64,000 nt of DNA from Scytonema tolypothrichoides VB-61278 (GTDB lineage: Bacteria > Cyanobacteriota > Cyanobacteriia > Cyanobacteriales > Nostocaceae), in NCBI RefSeq assembly GCF_000828085.3, contig NZ_JXCA02000002.1:844962-908961 (forward strand), in the 5' to 3' direction. Positions 1-9,437 of this stretch are shown piece after piece; position 1 is the first letter of the stretch, and each line of letters starts with the position of its first letter. Below the pieces are notes generated by a model. It was given only the letters and a program-made list of their open reading frames with translations, had not been told where the DNA came from and ran no database searches. The position numbers and the translations under genes were made by a program.

Positions 1-689
1 GGTGCAATTGTCGTTGGCAAAGGTTCGGGTTTTGGTGGTTGGGGTTTAGGAGTAACCGTCCTTTGTCGGGGTTTGAGTGCGAGTGGTTTGGTGGTAGGTG
101 TGATTGCTGTAGGTAATGGTAATGGTTTTGGTGGTATCGTCTCAGGTGTAACTGCTGTTGGCGAAGGTAATGGTGCAAGTGGTTTGGTGACAGGAGTAAT
201 CGCTATTTTCTGAGGTTTGGGTTGCAGTTTTTGAGGAGGTGGATTTGATGATACTGTTTTTTCCTGTGTTCGTTGTGAGAGTAATACCTCAGAGGGTTCA
301 GAAGCGCTGTTAGTTTTGGGTGTAGCTGGTGATGCTGAGTTAACAGCAGAAATAGGTTTTTCAAGTTTTGCTTTTCCACCTGCAACAGAATTTTTGGCAG
401 CCCGTTGTGAAGTTTCCGGGGGCGTCTTTGTCTCATTAGGAGGAACTTCAACGAACTCAATTGGTATTGGTTGAGAGAGTTCTTGCTTGGGTGCAAAAGC
501 CCGAAGCCAATAATCACTTCCAACAAACAGAACAGAGTGCAGCAGGATGGAAGTAATTAGATAGAGGATGAGATTTTGTGGGCGATTTTCTGGGCGATGC
601 GGAAGCCGCCGCCTTTGGCGATCGCCTTTTAAAACGCGATACTTTGCGCTATTATTTCTGTTGCGCTGTGATGCATGAGACTTAGCCAT
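1..689 (-). CDS. TonB-like energy transducer (partial, C-terminus off the left edge)
   Basis: Reading leftwards from the ATG at 689, one frame stays open to the window edge (229 codons, no stop seen). It encodes a basic N-terminus of about 40 residues, one hydrophobic segment (LILYLITSILLHSVLFV, about residues 41-57), and then a long Pro/Lys/Thr-rich region. A cytoplasmic stub, a single membrane anchor and a proline-rich periplasmic spacer are the layout of TonB-family proteins, which pass proton-motive force to outer-membrane receptors. The C-terminal TonB domain would lie beyond position 1, so the family call is inferred from layout alone. Codons for about residues 19-33 (around 598-634) come from a GC-rich palindromic repeat containing GCGATCGC. 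Confidence 0.6.
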   Translation of the reverse strand, partial: MAKSHASQRNRNNSAKYRVLKGDRQRRRLPHRPENRPQNLILYLITSILLHSVLFVGSDYWLRAFAPKQELSQPIPIEFVEVPPNETKTPPETSQRAAKNSVAGGKAKLEKPISAVNSASPATPKTNSASEPSEVLLSQRTQEKTVSSNPPPQKLQPKPQKIAITPVTKPLAPLPSPTAVTPETIPPKPLPLPTAITPTTKPLALKPRQRTVTPKPQPPKPEPLPTTIA

Positions 690-1063
690 GTTATTCTGCT
701 TTCTTCCTAACAACAGCCTCAACAAGTCTTATTTAACAATGTTGGTGTCATGACTGGCAAATATCAGCACTTTGCACTTGTTTGGTGGCAATCTTTGACT
801 TGAAAGATTTACCATCTACATAATCGGCAGGATAGGGCAAATAGCGCGGTTATTCCCTGTGGAATCATAGCATCAAATTCAGTTCATTCCACCGCATTGT
901 GAAAATTTAAAGCAGCAACGCTTTGATTAATAAGTATTATTGCTTAAAAATTAGCGGGAATGCTGAGTGTTAAACTAACCTCACCCAGGGTTTGACTGAC
1001 GCCAAAACCGCTCCTCTCCTGAGTTAGGAAAGGGTTGTACAGCGAGGAGTCTTATATTGTTCC
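690..1063. other. Intergenic region, no gene seen
   Basis: About 370 bases between the start of the TonB-like gene and the stop of the small secreted protein gene, both on the - strand. I see no convincing ORF. It probably carries the promoter of the TonB-like gene. Confidence 0.5.
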
Positions 1064-1357
1064 TCAAGACTTCTTGAAAAAACTGCATATCAATTCACCA
1101 GGATCGTTATGCTCAAATGGTAAAGTAGTCCCATCTTGCTGAACCTTAACTTTAGAACGACAGTTGTAAACTTCGATAGGTCTTCTCACTCCATCTATGC
1201 TAACAGCTGCTCTGTATTCCCAATAATTTTTGGCACTTCGTTTGATATCAAGAATGCAGATTTGGTGACCATCCCAATTGCGACACACCGATGCAAGAGC
1301 TGGAAATGCTACTGCGAAAGAGAGTATTAATAGTAACAAAAAGATAACATATTTCAT
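1064..1357 (-). CDS. Small secreted cysteine-containing protein, unknown function
   Basis: A 97-aa protein with a clear signal peptide: MK, a long Leu/Ile-rich core, and a likely Ala-X-Ala cleavage site (PALA-S) near residue 23. The mature part of about 74 residues has four cysteines (CRNW, QICI, YNCRS, ELICSF), enough for two disulfides, and is mostly polar. I do not recognise the family. The signal peptide makes a real gene likely despite its size. Its neighbours (tRNA-Cys, TonB-like gene) do not point to a function. Confidence 0.6.
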   Translation of the reverse strand: MKYVIFLLLLILSFAVAFPALASVCRNWDGHQICILDIKRSAKNYWEYRAAVSIDGVRRPIEVYNCRSKVKVQQDGTTLPFEHNDPGELICSFFKKS

Positions 1358-1598
1358 CGCTTTGAACTTTTTCTTGTTGAAAAAATCACAAGCAGGAGTT
1401 AAGTAAAATGCGGTCTAACACTACCTAACATCAACTAACACATTGACATTACCACATTATCAAGCTGCAAAATCTACCCCTGAAAAATCAGGGGGATTGT
1501 TGGCTCAACGTCGAAACTTGCTTAAGCAGATTTTCACCAACATCAAGACGGACATTTATCCGTTAATGTGGTCAAACAATTTGTTACTCAACACTTAA

Positions 1599-1670
<72 letters not shown>

Positions 1671-1942
1671 GTTTGTGCGCTGATTCGCACTTGACAAATT
1701 GCACTGTTTTGTATACTAGCTTTGAAAGAGCTGATGTATTGAGTGCTAATCCATTATAGTTTAACTCATGACCAATTACAAGCTTTGGTGTGAAAGTTAA
1801 AGTCACGCCTGAATTTGGCAACAACAGGATACTAGAGGAGTGTTGAGTACTAGATTCCAAGTTATTGGATGTGGTTCATTATCAAAACTCAACACTAACC
1901 TTTATTTAGAAGCGCTTTTGCACTCACTCAAGAGTTAGAACT

Positions 1943-2545
1943 CTACGACTCAGGAGTGAGTTTGACTTCATCTGCAAAATTAGCCCGGCGGACAAAGTAA
2001 AATGGTCCAGCGATCGACCCCCAAGCATGCTCATCAGTTTGTATATCACGTCCTCGGTCAAGGCTAATCAATTTTTCTTCATCGACTTCAAATTCATTGT
2101 CAAGATAAGTCTTTTTACCATCGCGAAACACGATACAACCTTTTCCTGGCTCTACCCTGCCTTTAAAGGTGTTACCTGTCCACTCGACAATCATATTGCA
2201 GCCTGACATTAGTTCTACATCGTCGGCGCTGAGAGTTTTCAAGCGCTCAAGGTTACGGGATGCGCCGTAGAACCGTTGTTCTTCTTTTACAGTGTAGTTT
2301 TCCAAAATAATATGGTTCTGTGCGTTTGTCAAGTTCAACACCCGCAAACGATAAGGGTTATTGAGCATGTAGTCATAAGCTTGCTCAAGAAACAAACTCA
2401 CGCCTGATGATAACCCCAAAGACACAGGACGCATACAAACACGGATGTGCGCATAAAAAGGCGGGTTTTCTATAGCTTGTTCTTGATTGCTGAAATCTGC
2501 TGCCATCCAACGGGCTAACGTGGCAATATCAGTAGAATGAGTCAT
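1943..2545 (-). CDS. cpcT: CpcT/CpeT-family phycobiliprotein chromophore lyase
   Basis: A 200-aa protein matching the CpcT lyase, which attaches phycocyanobilin to Cys-153 (155) of the beta subunits of phycocyanin. Recognisable stretches include THSTDIATLARWMAADFSN at the N-terminus, ENPPFYAHIRVCMRP, LEQAYDYMLNNPYRLRVL, GCNMIVEWTGNTFKGRVEPG and SLDRGRD near the C-terminus. The open frame extends 14 codons upstream to 2587, but family proteins start at MTHSTD and the extra codons overlap AT-rich repeat-like sequence, so 2545 is chosen. It stands alone and acts in the cytosol in phycobilisome assembly. It supports a cyanobacterial origin. Confidence 0.9.
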   Translation of the reverse strand: MTHSTDIATLARWMAADFSNQEQAIENPPFYAHIRVCMRPVSLGLSSGVSLFLEQAYDYMLNNPYRLRVLNLTNAQNHIILENYTVKEEQRFYGASRNLERLKTLSADDVELMSGCNMIVEWTGNTFKGRVEPGKGCIVFRDGKKTYLDNEFEVDEEKLISLDRGRDIQTDEHAWGSIAGPFYFVRRANFADEVKLTPES

Positions 2546-2716
2546 TATGCCAATCTTGAATTCTAAATTTTGGATTGGGTCAACCAAGCTACTTGGTATT
2601 CAAAGCTACCAATGTTTAGCTGGATAAACATAAATTGTATTAAAAAGTATTGTATCGCTTGTAGTTGAGTGTTTTCTCAGGAGAATTTTTTGCTGACTAT
2701 CGTCAAGTAGGGGGAG

Positions 2717-2760
2717 ATTGCAAATTTTGAATTTGGAATTTTGAATTTGGAATTTTGAAT
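2717..2760. repeat. Short tandem AT-rich repeat (TTTTGAATTTGGAAT type)
   Basis: Near-perfect tandem copies of a 15-mer (AATTTTGAATTTGGA) lie just upstream of the TPR protein gene. The same TTTGAATT-type unit recurs at about 17464-17490 and, in coding sequence, at about 20813-20834. It resembles the STRR repeats known from heterocystous cyanobacteria. Confidence 0.7.
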
Positions 2761-2804
2761 TGATTTATGCCCTTTGTCCCTTTCTGAACCGACGAAAAGG
2801 TAAA

Positions 2805-4043
2805 ATGTCAATGCTACGACGCTTAAGTGTTACCATTACTGCGACTGCTACATTCTGTCTGTTTTGCAATTCGCTAACATTGGCAGAGACCAAAAAGCCT
2901 CAACAGCCAGATAAATTTCCCCCTAATCCGTTAGAGATTACGACGCCTGATCCACTACTACCACGTTCACCAAAAGATAAACAGCCGCTGACTCCGCAAG
3001 AGAGTCAAGATTTGCAGGCGGCGCTAGAGAAGCTTAATCAACAAGCTGCAACTACACTACAAGCAGGAGACAAGATCACAGCATTCGAGATTTGGAACCG
3101 AGAGTTGCGCTTGCGTCGCTTTTTGGGTTCATTAGCAGAGGTGCAAGCACTGTCGCGAGTGGGTGAAATTGCTTGGAGAGAAAACGATCGCATGGAAGTG
3201 CGCTACATCACACAGCGATTGCAACTGATCCAAAAACAGGCAAAATCTCAAAAGACGGCAGATTTACAACTGTTGCAAGCTTTAGGTCAAGCTTATCAAC
3301 AAGTGCGATCGCCTAAACTTGCCCTACCAATTTATGACCAAGTTTTGACAGTCGTGCGACAACAAGGAGATACTGCAGCAGAAGTAGACACCTTAAAGAC
3401 AATTGGAGAATTACATCTGAGTTGGTTTGATTATGCATCAGCAGCAGCTACTTATGAAAAATTGCTCACTTTTGCTTCCTCTAAAGGCGAGTCTGCCAAT
3501 GAAATAGCATATTTACAACAACTCGCTTACATTTACAAGCAATTAAAACAACCAGAGCAATCAATAAATATACGTAATAAGTTAGCAGAAGTCTACAAAC
3601 GCGAAAACAACCTCATTCAGTTAGCAGCATTAAAGGAATCTATTGGCTCAGACTACGAATCTTTGGCACGAGAAAATCCCAGCTTTCTACAAGAAGCTTT
3701 CAAGAACTATAAAGAAGCATACACCATAGCTTGGCAATTACAGCAATATGTTCGTGTTAGTGAAACTTTGCAAAAGTTAATTGCGTTGTATCGTTCTCAA
3801 GGACAAGTGGAAGAAGCTTTGCAAGCCAGCCAAATTCTCTTGCAGGCACAAGAGCAAGCCGTCAACTTTTACGGTTTAATGAATGCGTATGACCAAATTG
3901 GGCAAATTCATTTGCAACGCAAAGACTATCCACAAGCATTAACCGCTTTTCAAAAAGGGCTGCAAATAGCGCAAGAATTGAACTATGACCAAACATACTT
4001 CAGCGAGCAAATTCAAAAAATATCTGGACAAACTTCTCGGTAG
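2805..4043 (+). CDS. Secreted TPR-repeat protein
   Basis: A 412-aa protein starting at ATG 2805 (MSMLRRLSVTITATATF), followed by a signal peptide core and an LAE-T cleavage region. A TTG at 2760 would extend it but only adds repeat-derived codons. After a Pro-rich stretch, most of the chain is helical tetratricopeptide repeats, for example LQLLQALGQAYQQVRSPKLA, YASAAATYEKLLTFASSKGE and AYDQIGQIHLQRKDYPQALT. TPRs mediate protein-protein contacts, and a periplasmic or secreted location follows from the signal peptide. The partner is unknown. It lies 98 bp from the convergent hglT-like gene and may or may not belong to the glycolipid island. Confidence 0.75.
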   Translation: MSMLRRLSVTITATATFCLFCNSLTLAETKKPQQPDKFPPNPLEITTPDPLLPRSPKDKQPLTPQESQDLQAALEKLNQQAATTLQAGDKITAFEIWNRELRLRRFLGSLAEVQALSRVGEIAWRENDRMEVRYITQRLQLIQKQAKSQKTADLQLLQALGQAYQQVRSPKLALPIYDQVLTVVRQQGDTAAEVDTLKTIGELHLSWFDYASAAATYEKLLTFASSKGESANEIAYLQQLAYIYKQLKQPEQSINIRNKLAEVYKRENNLIQLAALKESIGSDYESLARENPSFLQEAFKNYKEAYTIAWQLQQYVRVSETLQKLIALYRSQGQVEEALQASQILLQAQEQAVNFYGLMNAYDQIGQIHLQRKDYPQALTAFQKGLQIAQELNYDQTYFSEQIQKISGQTSR

Positions 4044-4141
4044 GGAGGGAGAGAGAGAGAAGGAAAAAGTTAATGCTCAATAACTCTTTTGCTTGACTCC
4101 CACACTCACTCACTCTCTGTTTTCTCTACGTTTAGCGTTGC

Positions 4142-5407
4142 TTACACAATCTTTGCTTCTAGCTGTTTTGGTGTTTGAACAAGCTCATAAAGTTTATTCT
4201 CAAACTTTTCCATACAGACTGACCAATCAAATTCAAGTATGGATAAACGAGCTTGTTGAGACATTTTTTCTTTCAGTTCAGGATTTTCAAGAATTGAAAT
4301 CACTTTGTTAGCAAAATCAGTTGGGTTATTTGGTTGGGCTAACAAACCATTGAAACCGGGTTTGATTTGCTCTGAGGTTGAGGGTGCAATAGCAGCGACA
4401 ACAGGGGTACCAGAAGCTAGGGCTTCGTTATTTGATGTGCAGAAGTTTTCAGTGAGTGAGGGATTGACAAAAACATCCGCACGAGCATACCAGCCTAAAA
4501 GTTCTGTTCCGTGGGACTCGCCCCATACAGTTACACCGGATTTAAATTCTTCAGCACGCTTGCGGACTTCTGCATCGTAAGGACCACTTCCAATGATGAC
4601 CAAATGGACATCAGGAATTTTGGCAGCGATGAGTGGATATGTATCTATAAGTTGGGTAACATTCTTTTCTGCGGTAATGCGTCCAACAAAAAGAAGAGTT
4701 GGTCGATCATCGTTAGGAATAGGGTTATAACAGATGTTTGCCGGATTAAATTTTTGGCAATCAACTCCTTGGTAAGGGAGATATTCACTACGTTGAGATT
4801 TCATTTCTTCGTACTTAGCAAGCTGTTCTCGCGAAGAAAAGAAATTGACATCATAAACTTCGCTGAACTGCTTAATCAAAAAGGGGATGATGGGACGAAT
4901 CAGGCTGAAAAACTGATTTCCTAAGTAATATTCGATATAGGCAACAATATCTGTATGAAACAGAGATATTATCGGGGTACCTGTTTGCTTTGCGTATTCA
5001 CTCCCAATCGGGCGACCGTAACCTTGTAAATAAAGTGAGTAAAATCCTCTGATTTGTGCCGCTTCTTCAACGACTATAATATCAGGCTGGAACTTTTCTA
5101 ATAACTTTGTATCACTCCAATGTCGATAGTGTAATGGTTGTGGAAGAGATTTGTAAAATATCAGCGGCTGTGTTGGAAATGCGTAGTCAGAAAAATTAGG
5201 AAAAGCCTTTAACTCTTTTATCCCTGGCATGGGACGATTGCTAACAGATTTGGGATACTGGTCGTTGATTTGAGGGTGAATAAGAAAGACTTCATGCCCT
5301 TGCTGTAACAACCAGCGAACTCGCTGGTGTACTGCTACGGAAACTCCTGTTAAGAACGGAGCGTACAAGCTTGTAAAAATCGCAATGCGAAGAGGTTGTT
5401 TGTTCAT
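4142..5407 (-). CDS. hglT: HglT-like glycosyltransferase (GT4 family)
   Basis: A 421-aa GT-B fold enzyme. The N-terminus has RIAIFTSLYAPFLTGVSVAV and the glycine-rich loop of family 4 transferases. The C-terminal half has TLLFVGRITAEKNVTQLID and a donor-site EX7E-type motif (ENFCTSNNEALASGTPVV). HglT in Anabaena PCC 7120 (all5341) moves glucose from UDP-glucose onto the long-chain polyol aglycone to make the heterocyst glycolipid. The assignment rests on family type plus position at one end of an HGL gene set. A different lipid or polysaccharide acceptor remains possible. The gene reads toward the TPR gene with a purine-rich tract between the stops. Confidence 0.65.
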   Translation of the reverse strand: MNKQPLRIAIFTSLYAPFLTGVSVAVHQRVRWLLQQGHEVFLIHPQINDQYPKSVSNRPMPGIKELKAFPNFSDYAFPTQPLIFYKSLPQPLHYRHWSDTKLLEKFQPDIIVVEEAAQIRGFYSLYLQGYGRPIGSEYAKQTGTPIISLFHTDIVAYIEYYLGNQFFSLIRPIIPFLIKQFSEVYDVNFFSSREQLAKYEEMKSQRSEYLPYQGVDCQKFNPANICYNPIPNDDRPTLLFVGRITAEKNVTQLIDTYPLIAAKIPDVHLVIIGSGPYDAEVRKRAEEFKSGVTVWGESHGTELLGWYARADVFVNPSLTENFCTSNNEALASGTPVVAAIAPSTSEQIKPGFNGLLAQPNNPTDFANKVISILENPELKEKMSQQARLSILEFDWSVCMEKFENKLYELVQTPKQLEAKIV

Positions 5408-6428
5408 GATTTACGTGTCTTTTTGTATTTTTCCAAAGCTAAAAACTGGTGTCCAACAGAAGTACACTTGTCAGCAATAGCCCAGAGAAATTTAGGATTT
5501 ACGCATTGCAAGAGATTCTTAGTAAGCAGAAAAGATTTTCTGTTCTTACTCACCCTGACTTGAAAATAGAACTCATCAAATCAGAACGCAGAAAAGAGAA
5601 GATAAATTTTCATGTGTCCGATAGTTTGCAGTTCATGATGACTGCTATTTATATTGTTTGAAAATTAAAGTCTCATCTGTGACTCTGAATATCTTCTTTC
5701 CAGCCCTTTTCAGTAATACTCATTTGAATTAGTTATCTATTTTACGGATTGTGAGTAAGTGAAATTTTGGCTGATTAACTGCTATTTTAGATTTTCTTGC
5801 AAATAATAACTGATGAATATGCAACAATATTATCGAATTATAGTTTTTAGAAAAATATTAGGAATGTTCATATTGCACAGAAAAAATAATTTGCTTGCTA
5901 TAGATTTAGTCTTTTTTTAAGTTATATTCATACTAAAATTATATAGAAAATTTAATATTTTACAAAAAAAACTATGTTAGTATGAATCGAAATCATATCA
6001 ATGAAAAGACGGTTGTTTATTAGTCCTTTTTTGTAGCCATAATATATGTTTGATAATGTTTCGTAAAATTTCGTAGTCTAAGTGTTAATAGGATAGAGAA
6101 AGCAAAAAGTGACGACTCCACATTACTCACTGCAACGGACGTTAATATAGGCTTGTGAAGAAAATTATATGCATCGAAAAAGTTCTAAAATAAGATGAAT
6201 AAAGCGATTATATTGCCTCAGTGAGCGATTCAATTTCAAAAATTTATCTAGCACTTTAGATACCATTAAAAACTCATCGAAAGCTAAGTTAAAAATCTGG
6301 AAACTTAGATATGTTCTGCGTATTTTGTACATTCTATAAAGTACGCTTTATTTCCTTGTGTTCAAGTTTTATGGTTTTTTTGAAAAAGGCTTGAACAGTA
6401 AACGTAGTAAAACTAAGGAGACAAACAG
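5408..6428. other. 1-kb AT-rich intergenic region with an 11-bp inverted repeat
   Basis: Divergent spacer between the hglT-like gene (-) and the epimerase gene (+). No ORF is convincing; the open frame at 5449-5661 has no Shine-Dalgarno and no recognisable domain. ATTCATACTAA at 5926-5936 is matched by its exact reverse complement at 5977-5987, across a 40-base AT-rich loop. A good ribosome site, AAGGAG, ends about 9 bases before the ATG at 6429. Confidence 0.5.
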
Positions 6429-7391
6429 ATGCGTGTGTTTGTGACTGGTGGATCGGGATTTGTTGGTCGCAACCTAATAACCACTCTTGTGCAACAGGGA
6501 GTTGAAGTACAGGCGCTGGTAAAATGGGAGACTGAAATTGACATACTCAAGTCCTGTGGTGCTGTTCCAATCTTTGGAGATATTAATGACTTCGAGGTAC
6601 TGAAGTCTGGGATGGAAGGATGTACAGTTGTCTTTCATGCAGCTGCAAAGGTAGATGACTGGGGAGTTTTAGAAGAGTTCCAGAAAGTTAATATAGATGG
6701 AACACAACAAGTCATTGCTGCAGCAAGGGAAACAGGTGTATCACGTCTTGTTTATGTGAGTAGCGAAGCTGTATTGATAGGAGGAAAAGCAATCATTAAT
6801 GCTGATGAAACTCGACTTCGTCCTGTAAAACCATTAGGTCCTTATCCACTGACTAAAGCGATCGCAGAAACAAAAGTCATTGAAGCAAACTCAGCTGAAC
6901 TCACAACAGTGGTGGTTCGTCCGCGTTTTGTGTGGGGAAAAGGAGACACCACATTGTTACCACGCTTTGTTAAAGCTATCCGCAATGGAAAGTTTGCCTG
7001 GATTTCTGGAGGTCGCTATCTGACTTCTACCTGTCACGTAAAAAACTTGTGTGAAGGACTGATTTGTGTGGCAGAACGAGGAAAGGGAGGTGAAATTTAC
7101 TTCATTACTGATGGTTCGCCTGTAGAATTCCGAAGCTTTATTACAGAGTTAGCACGTACTCAAGGAGTTGAACCAGGTAGACTCAGCATACCACGTTGGT
7201 TAGCCTGGACATTGGCATGGAGTTTAGAGAGGATTTGGGAGCTGTTAAAGCTTAAAGGTTCACCTTCAATCACGCGAACAGCGTTGTGTATGATCGGATC
7301 CCAAGTCACAGTAGATGATAGCAAAGCACGACGCGAACTGGGTTATAAACCAGTGATTTCACGACAAGAGGGATTGTTAGAGATGGTATGA
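6429..7391 (+). CDS. NAD(P)-dependent epimerase/dehydratase (extended SDR, 3-beta-HSD-like)
   Basis: A 320-aa extended short-chain dehydrogenase. The N-terminal Rossmann motif is VFVTGGSGFVGRNL, the active-site Ser region is LVYVSSEAV, and the catalytic Tyr-Lys pair lies in GPYPLTKAIAETK (YxxxK). The C-terminal region is like 3-beta-hydroxysteroid dehydrogenase-type oxidoreductases, so the substrate could be a nucleotide sugar or a keto/hydroxy lipid. In an HGL island a role in oxidising or reducing a glycolipid hydroxyl group, or in sugar supply, is plausible but inferred. The start has a strong AAGGAG site. Its stop is 7 bp from the stop of the convergent glycosyltransferase gene. Confidence 0.75.
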   Translation: MRVFVTGGSGFVGRNLITTLVQQGVEVQALVKWETEIDILKSCGAVPIFGDINDFEVLKSGMEGCTVVFHAAAKVDDWGVLEEFQKVNIDGTQQVIAAARETGVSRLVYVSSEAVLIGGKAIINADETRLRPVKPLGPYPLTKAIAETKVIEANSAELTTVVVRPRFVWGKGDTTLLPRFVKAIRNGKFAWISGGRYLTSTCHVKNLCEGLICVAERGKGGEIYFITDGSPVEFRSFITELARTQGVEPGRLSIPRWLAWTLAWSLERIWELLKLKGSPSITRTALCMIGSQVTVDDSKARRELGYKPVISRQEGLLEMV

Positions 7392-7398
7392 GCTGATC

Positions 7399-8658
7399 TC
7401 ATATAGAAACCTTACTATTATCAGGTCGATTTGAAACCTGATAAGGGCGATATTCAACTAGGCGGATGTTCCAAGGACCTTTGATTTGATATGTGACTCC
7501 GCGCCAGTTAACTCTTCGCATCCTCAAGGATAATACCATCGCTAAGCCGTAAACCCACTGTGTTAAGGGAATCGCTATTAACATTTTCACTACTGTTAAA
7601 GCTGACAATTTTGTCATCGGCTCACCATGTTTGCGAATCACTTGCTGTACTCCTTGCTCTAATGCCAGCATCAGAAAAAGTAATCCCAGCGTATAAATGC
7701 TAAAGCAGCTAAACGACAAAGCTGCAATATTCCATTCTCCACTCAACAACGCCACCAGAAACAACACTATGACGAGAGTAGGCATCAGTATGCTTGAAAC
7801 AACATCACTAACTACAGCCAACCACAAAGGGTGATAAAGCCTCGCAGACAGTAGTTGGCGCATTAACGAGTATCTTAAGCTCGGTAATTCGCACTCTTCC
7901 CGATTGAGCATGATTAGAGAAGGCACAAACTTGACTTGCATCCCATGTTTTTCCAAGACCTTGCGGATCATGGTATCTTCGTTGAAGGCTTGCCCCCACT
8001 TATCTAGCAGTTCTGTTCGGTGAAGTAGTTCTGTTTTCACAGCCAAAGTCCCACCCCAAGGAATTCGGAACAAGTACATTTGCACCACTGTAGATACATT
8101 GCCTGCGTACCGCACCAAAGATCCCCAATATCTACCTGTCGGCAGGTACCAACGGTTACCCGTTGTCGCCCCGACTTTGGGATGGGCTAGAGGGCTGACT
8201 AATTCACGCAACCAATTGGGATGGACGACTGTATCAGCATCTACTAGGGCAACGACTTTGTAGGAATCGTCCAACTCCGAGACAGCTTGTATTAGGGAAC
8301 TGCATTTGAGACTACAATTTTGGCGCGCTATCCTCAAAGGACTGATTTGGACATTAGTCGCTTTTTGCTCACGGATGGTATCAGCAGCAATTTTCCAAGC
8401 CGGATCTTGCTGACTATCAACGATCAGCTTTAAATCATATTGTGGGTAGTTTTGATTTAATAGCGATCGCAAGCAATTAGTCAGAAACGGATCAACTCCG
8501 CGTAAACAGAGAATAACCGCAGTTTTGGGCAACTGGTCGTCTGGTAATGAGTTTTTCTGAGATGAACGCAGGTACAACAAAAAAACAACCGTTAAACATA
8601 CCTGACTAGCCAACCAGCCCAGTAAAGACTTAGACAGGAATATCGCCAACTCTTTCAT
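7399..8658 (-). CDS. Membrane glycosyltransferase, family 2
   Basis: A 419-aa protein with an N-terminal membrane segment (about residues 5-27) and a GT-A domain: TAVILCLRGVDPFLTNCLRSLLNQNYP, the DxD-type VALVDADTVVHPNW, and the acceptor-side NEDTMIRKVLEKHG. At least three C-terminal hydrophobic segments follow, including SILMPTLVIVLFLVALL. The arrangement resembles processive or ceramide-glucosyltransferase-like GT2 enzymes that work at the inner membrane on lipid acceptors. Glycosyltransferase genes accompany hglT in HGL islands; the exact acceptor is unknown. Confidence 0.8.
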   Translation of the reverse strand: MKELAIFLSKSLLGWLASQVCLTVVFLLYLRSSQKNSLPDDQLPKTAVILCLRGVDPFLTNCLRSLLNQNYPQYDLKLIVDSQQDPAWKIAADTIREQKATNVQISPLRIARQNCSLKCSSLIQAVSELDDSYKVVALVDADTVVHPNWLRELVSPLAHPKVGATTGNRWYLPTGRYWGSLVRYAGNVSTVVQMYLFRIPWGGTLAVKTELLHRTELLDKWGQAFNEDTMIRKVLEKHGMQVKFVPSLIMLNREECELPSLRYSLMRQLLSARLYHPLWLAVVSDVVSSILMPTLVIVLFLVALLSGEWNIAALSFSCFSIYTLGLLFLMLALEQGVQQVIRKHGEPMTKLSALTVVKMLIAIPLTQWVYGLAMVLSLRMRRVNWRGVTYQIKGPWNIRLVEYRPYQVSNRPDNSKVSI

Positions 8659-8766
8659 AATTCAGTGTAGTCTTTTTTTAAGTGAGCAGTTATCAGTAAA
8701 CAGTGAACAGTAAAGAGTGTTAGCTACAGATAACTGTTCACTTTTCACTCTTGACTGTTTGATGTT

Positions 8767-9234
8767 TTATGGGTCGAGCGAATATTTCATGACTATATTG
8801 ATAGTTGTATTTTTTTTCAGCACAAAACTCGCATCGCGAAACTTTGGTGTACCCGTTGCTATTGATATAGTTGGGTTTTTGGAAATACCAAAACCTTCTT
8901 GTGGAAGACCAAAAAAGTCTTTGTTTAGTTTATGGTCTCCATTTTGGTCATCAACAACGGCGACAGCATAAGTTCCTGGCTTCAAGCCTGAGAACTGCTT
9001 CTTTACAGAACTTCCTGTTATCTGAGTGCAACCACTTTGTACTTCACTGGTATTACTATCAGGAAATCCTTTTTCACCGGAGTATACTCTTAGGCAAACT
9101 TGACCATTTTTATGATGTAGCCCATTTACTACGACAGTAAGTGTTGCAGGTGACTCTGCATTCACTGTTCTCATTAAACTGATGATTGCTACGATAGCGA
9201 GAAAAAAAGTGTTGGCTTGAAATATTCTAAGCAT
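8767..9234 (-). CDS. DUF2141 secreted protein
   Basis: A 155-aa protein with a signal peptide (MLRIFQANTFFLAIVAIISL, cleavage near VNAES). The mature domain has features of DUF2141: LTVVVNGLHHKNGQVCLRVY, a central SGCTQ segment, and GTYAVAVVDDQNGDHKLNKD followed by the hallmark FGLPQEGFGISKN. The family is beta-rich, exported and of unknown biochemical role, often linked to lipid or envelope loci. Two cysteines could form a disulfide. It lies between two glycosyltransferase genes on the same strand. Confidence 0.8.
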   Translation of the reverse strand: MLRIFQANTFFLAIVAIISLMRTVNAESPATLTVVVNGLHHKNGQVCLRVYSGEKGFPDSNTSEVQSGCTQITGSSVKKQFSGLKPGTYAVAVVDDQNGDHKLNKDFFGLPQEGFGISKNPTISIATGTPKFRDASFVLKKNTTINIVMKYSLDP

Positions 9235-9381
9235 GATCTATGGAGTTCTCAACAAGTTCTTTTACCTTTGTCTTGAGAAGATGTGTAATGAAAGTGCATG
9301 CATTTTCCTTACATTGCGGTCTTGGTAACAGTTTTGGTCTTATCACCAACCGTATTGCGGTATAAATAGCTTCAGTCTGTT

Positions 9382-9422
9382 ATATCAAGCCTGTAGGCGA
9401 TCGCCAGTTACAGGCTTGATAT
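9382..9422 (-). terminator. Hairpin downstream of the GT2 gene
   Basis: ATATCAAGCCTGTA (9382-9395) pairs perfectly with 9409-9422 (14 bp). The 13-base loop contains the HIP1 palindrome GGCGATCGCC. It begins 15 bases past the stop of the gene at 9438-10427, so it probably marks that transcript's 3' end. No long U-tract follows. Confidence 0.6.
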
Positions 9423-9437
9423 TAGACTGGAATTGAG

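Noticed and set aside
203-526. 107-aa open frame on the - strand
   Set aside because: It overlaps the TonB-like frame that is open from 689 to the window edge and has the membrane and Pro-rich layout; this one is a shadow.
5449-5661. 70-aa open frame in the hglT upstream spacer
   Set aside because: No Shine-Dalgarno, no domain, AT-rich composition.
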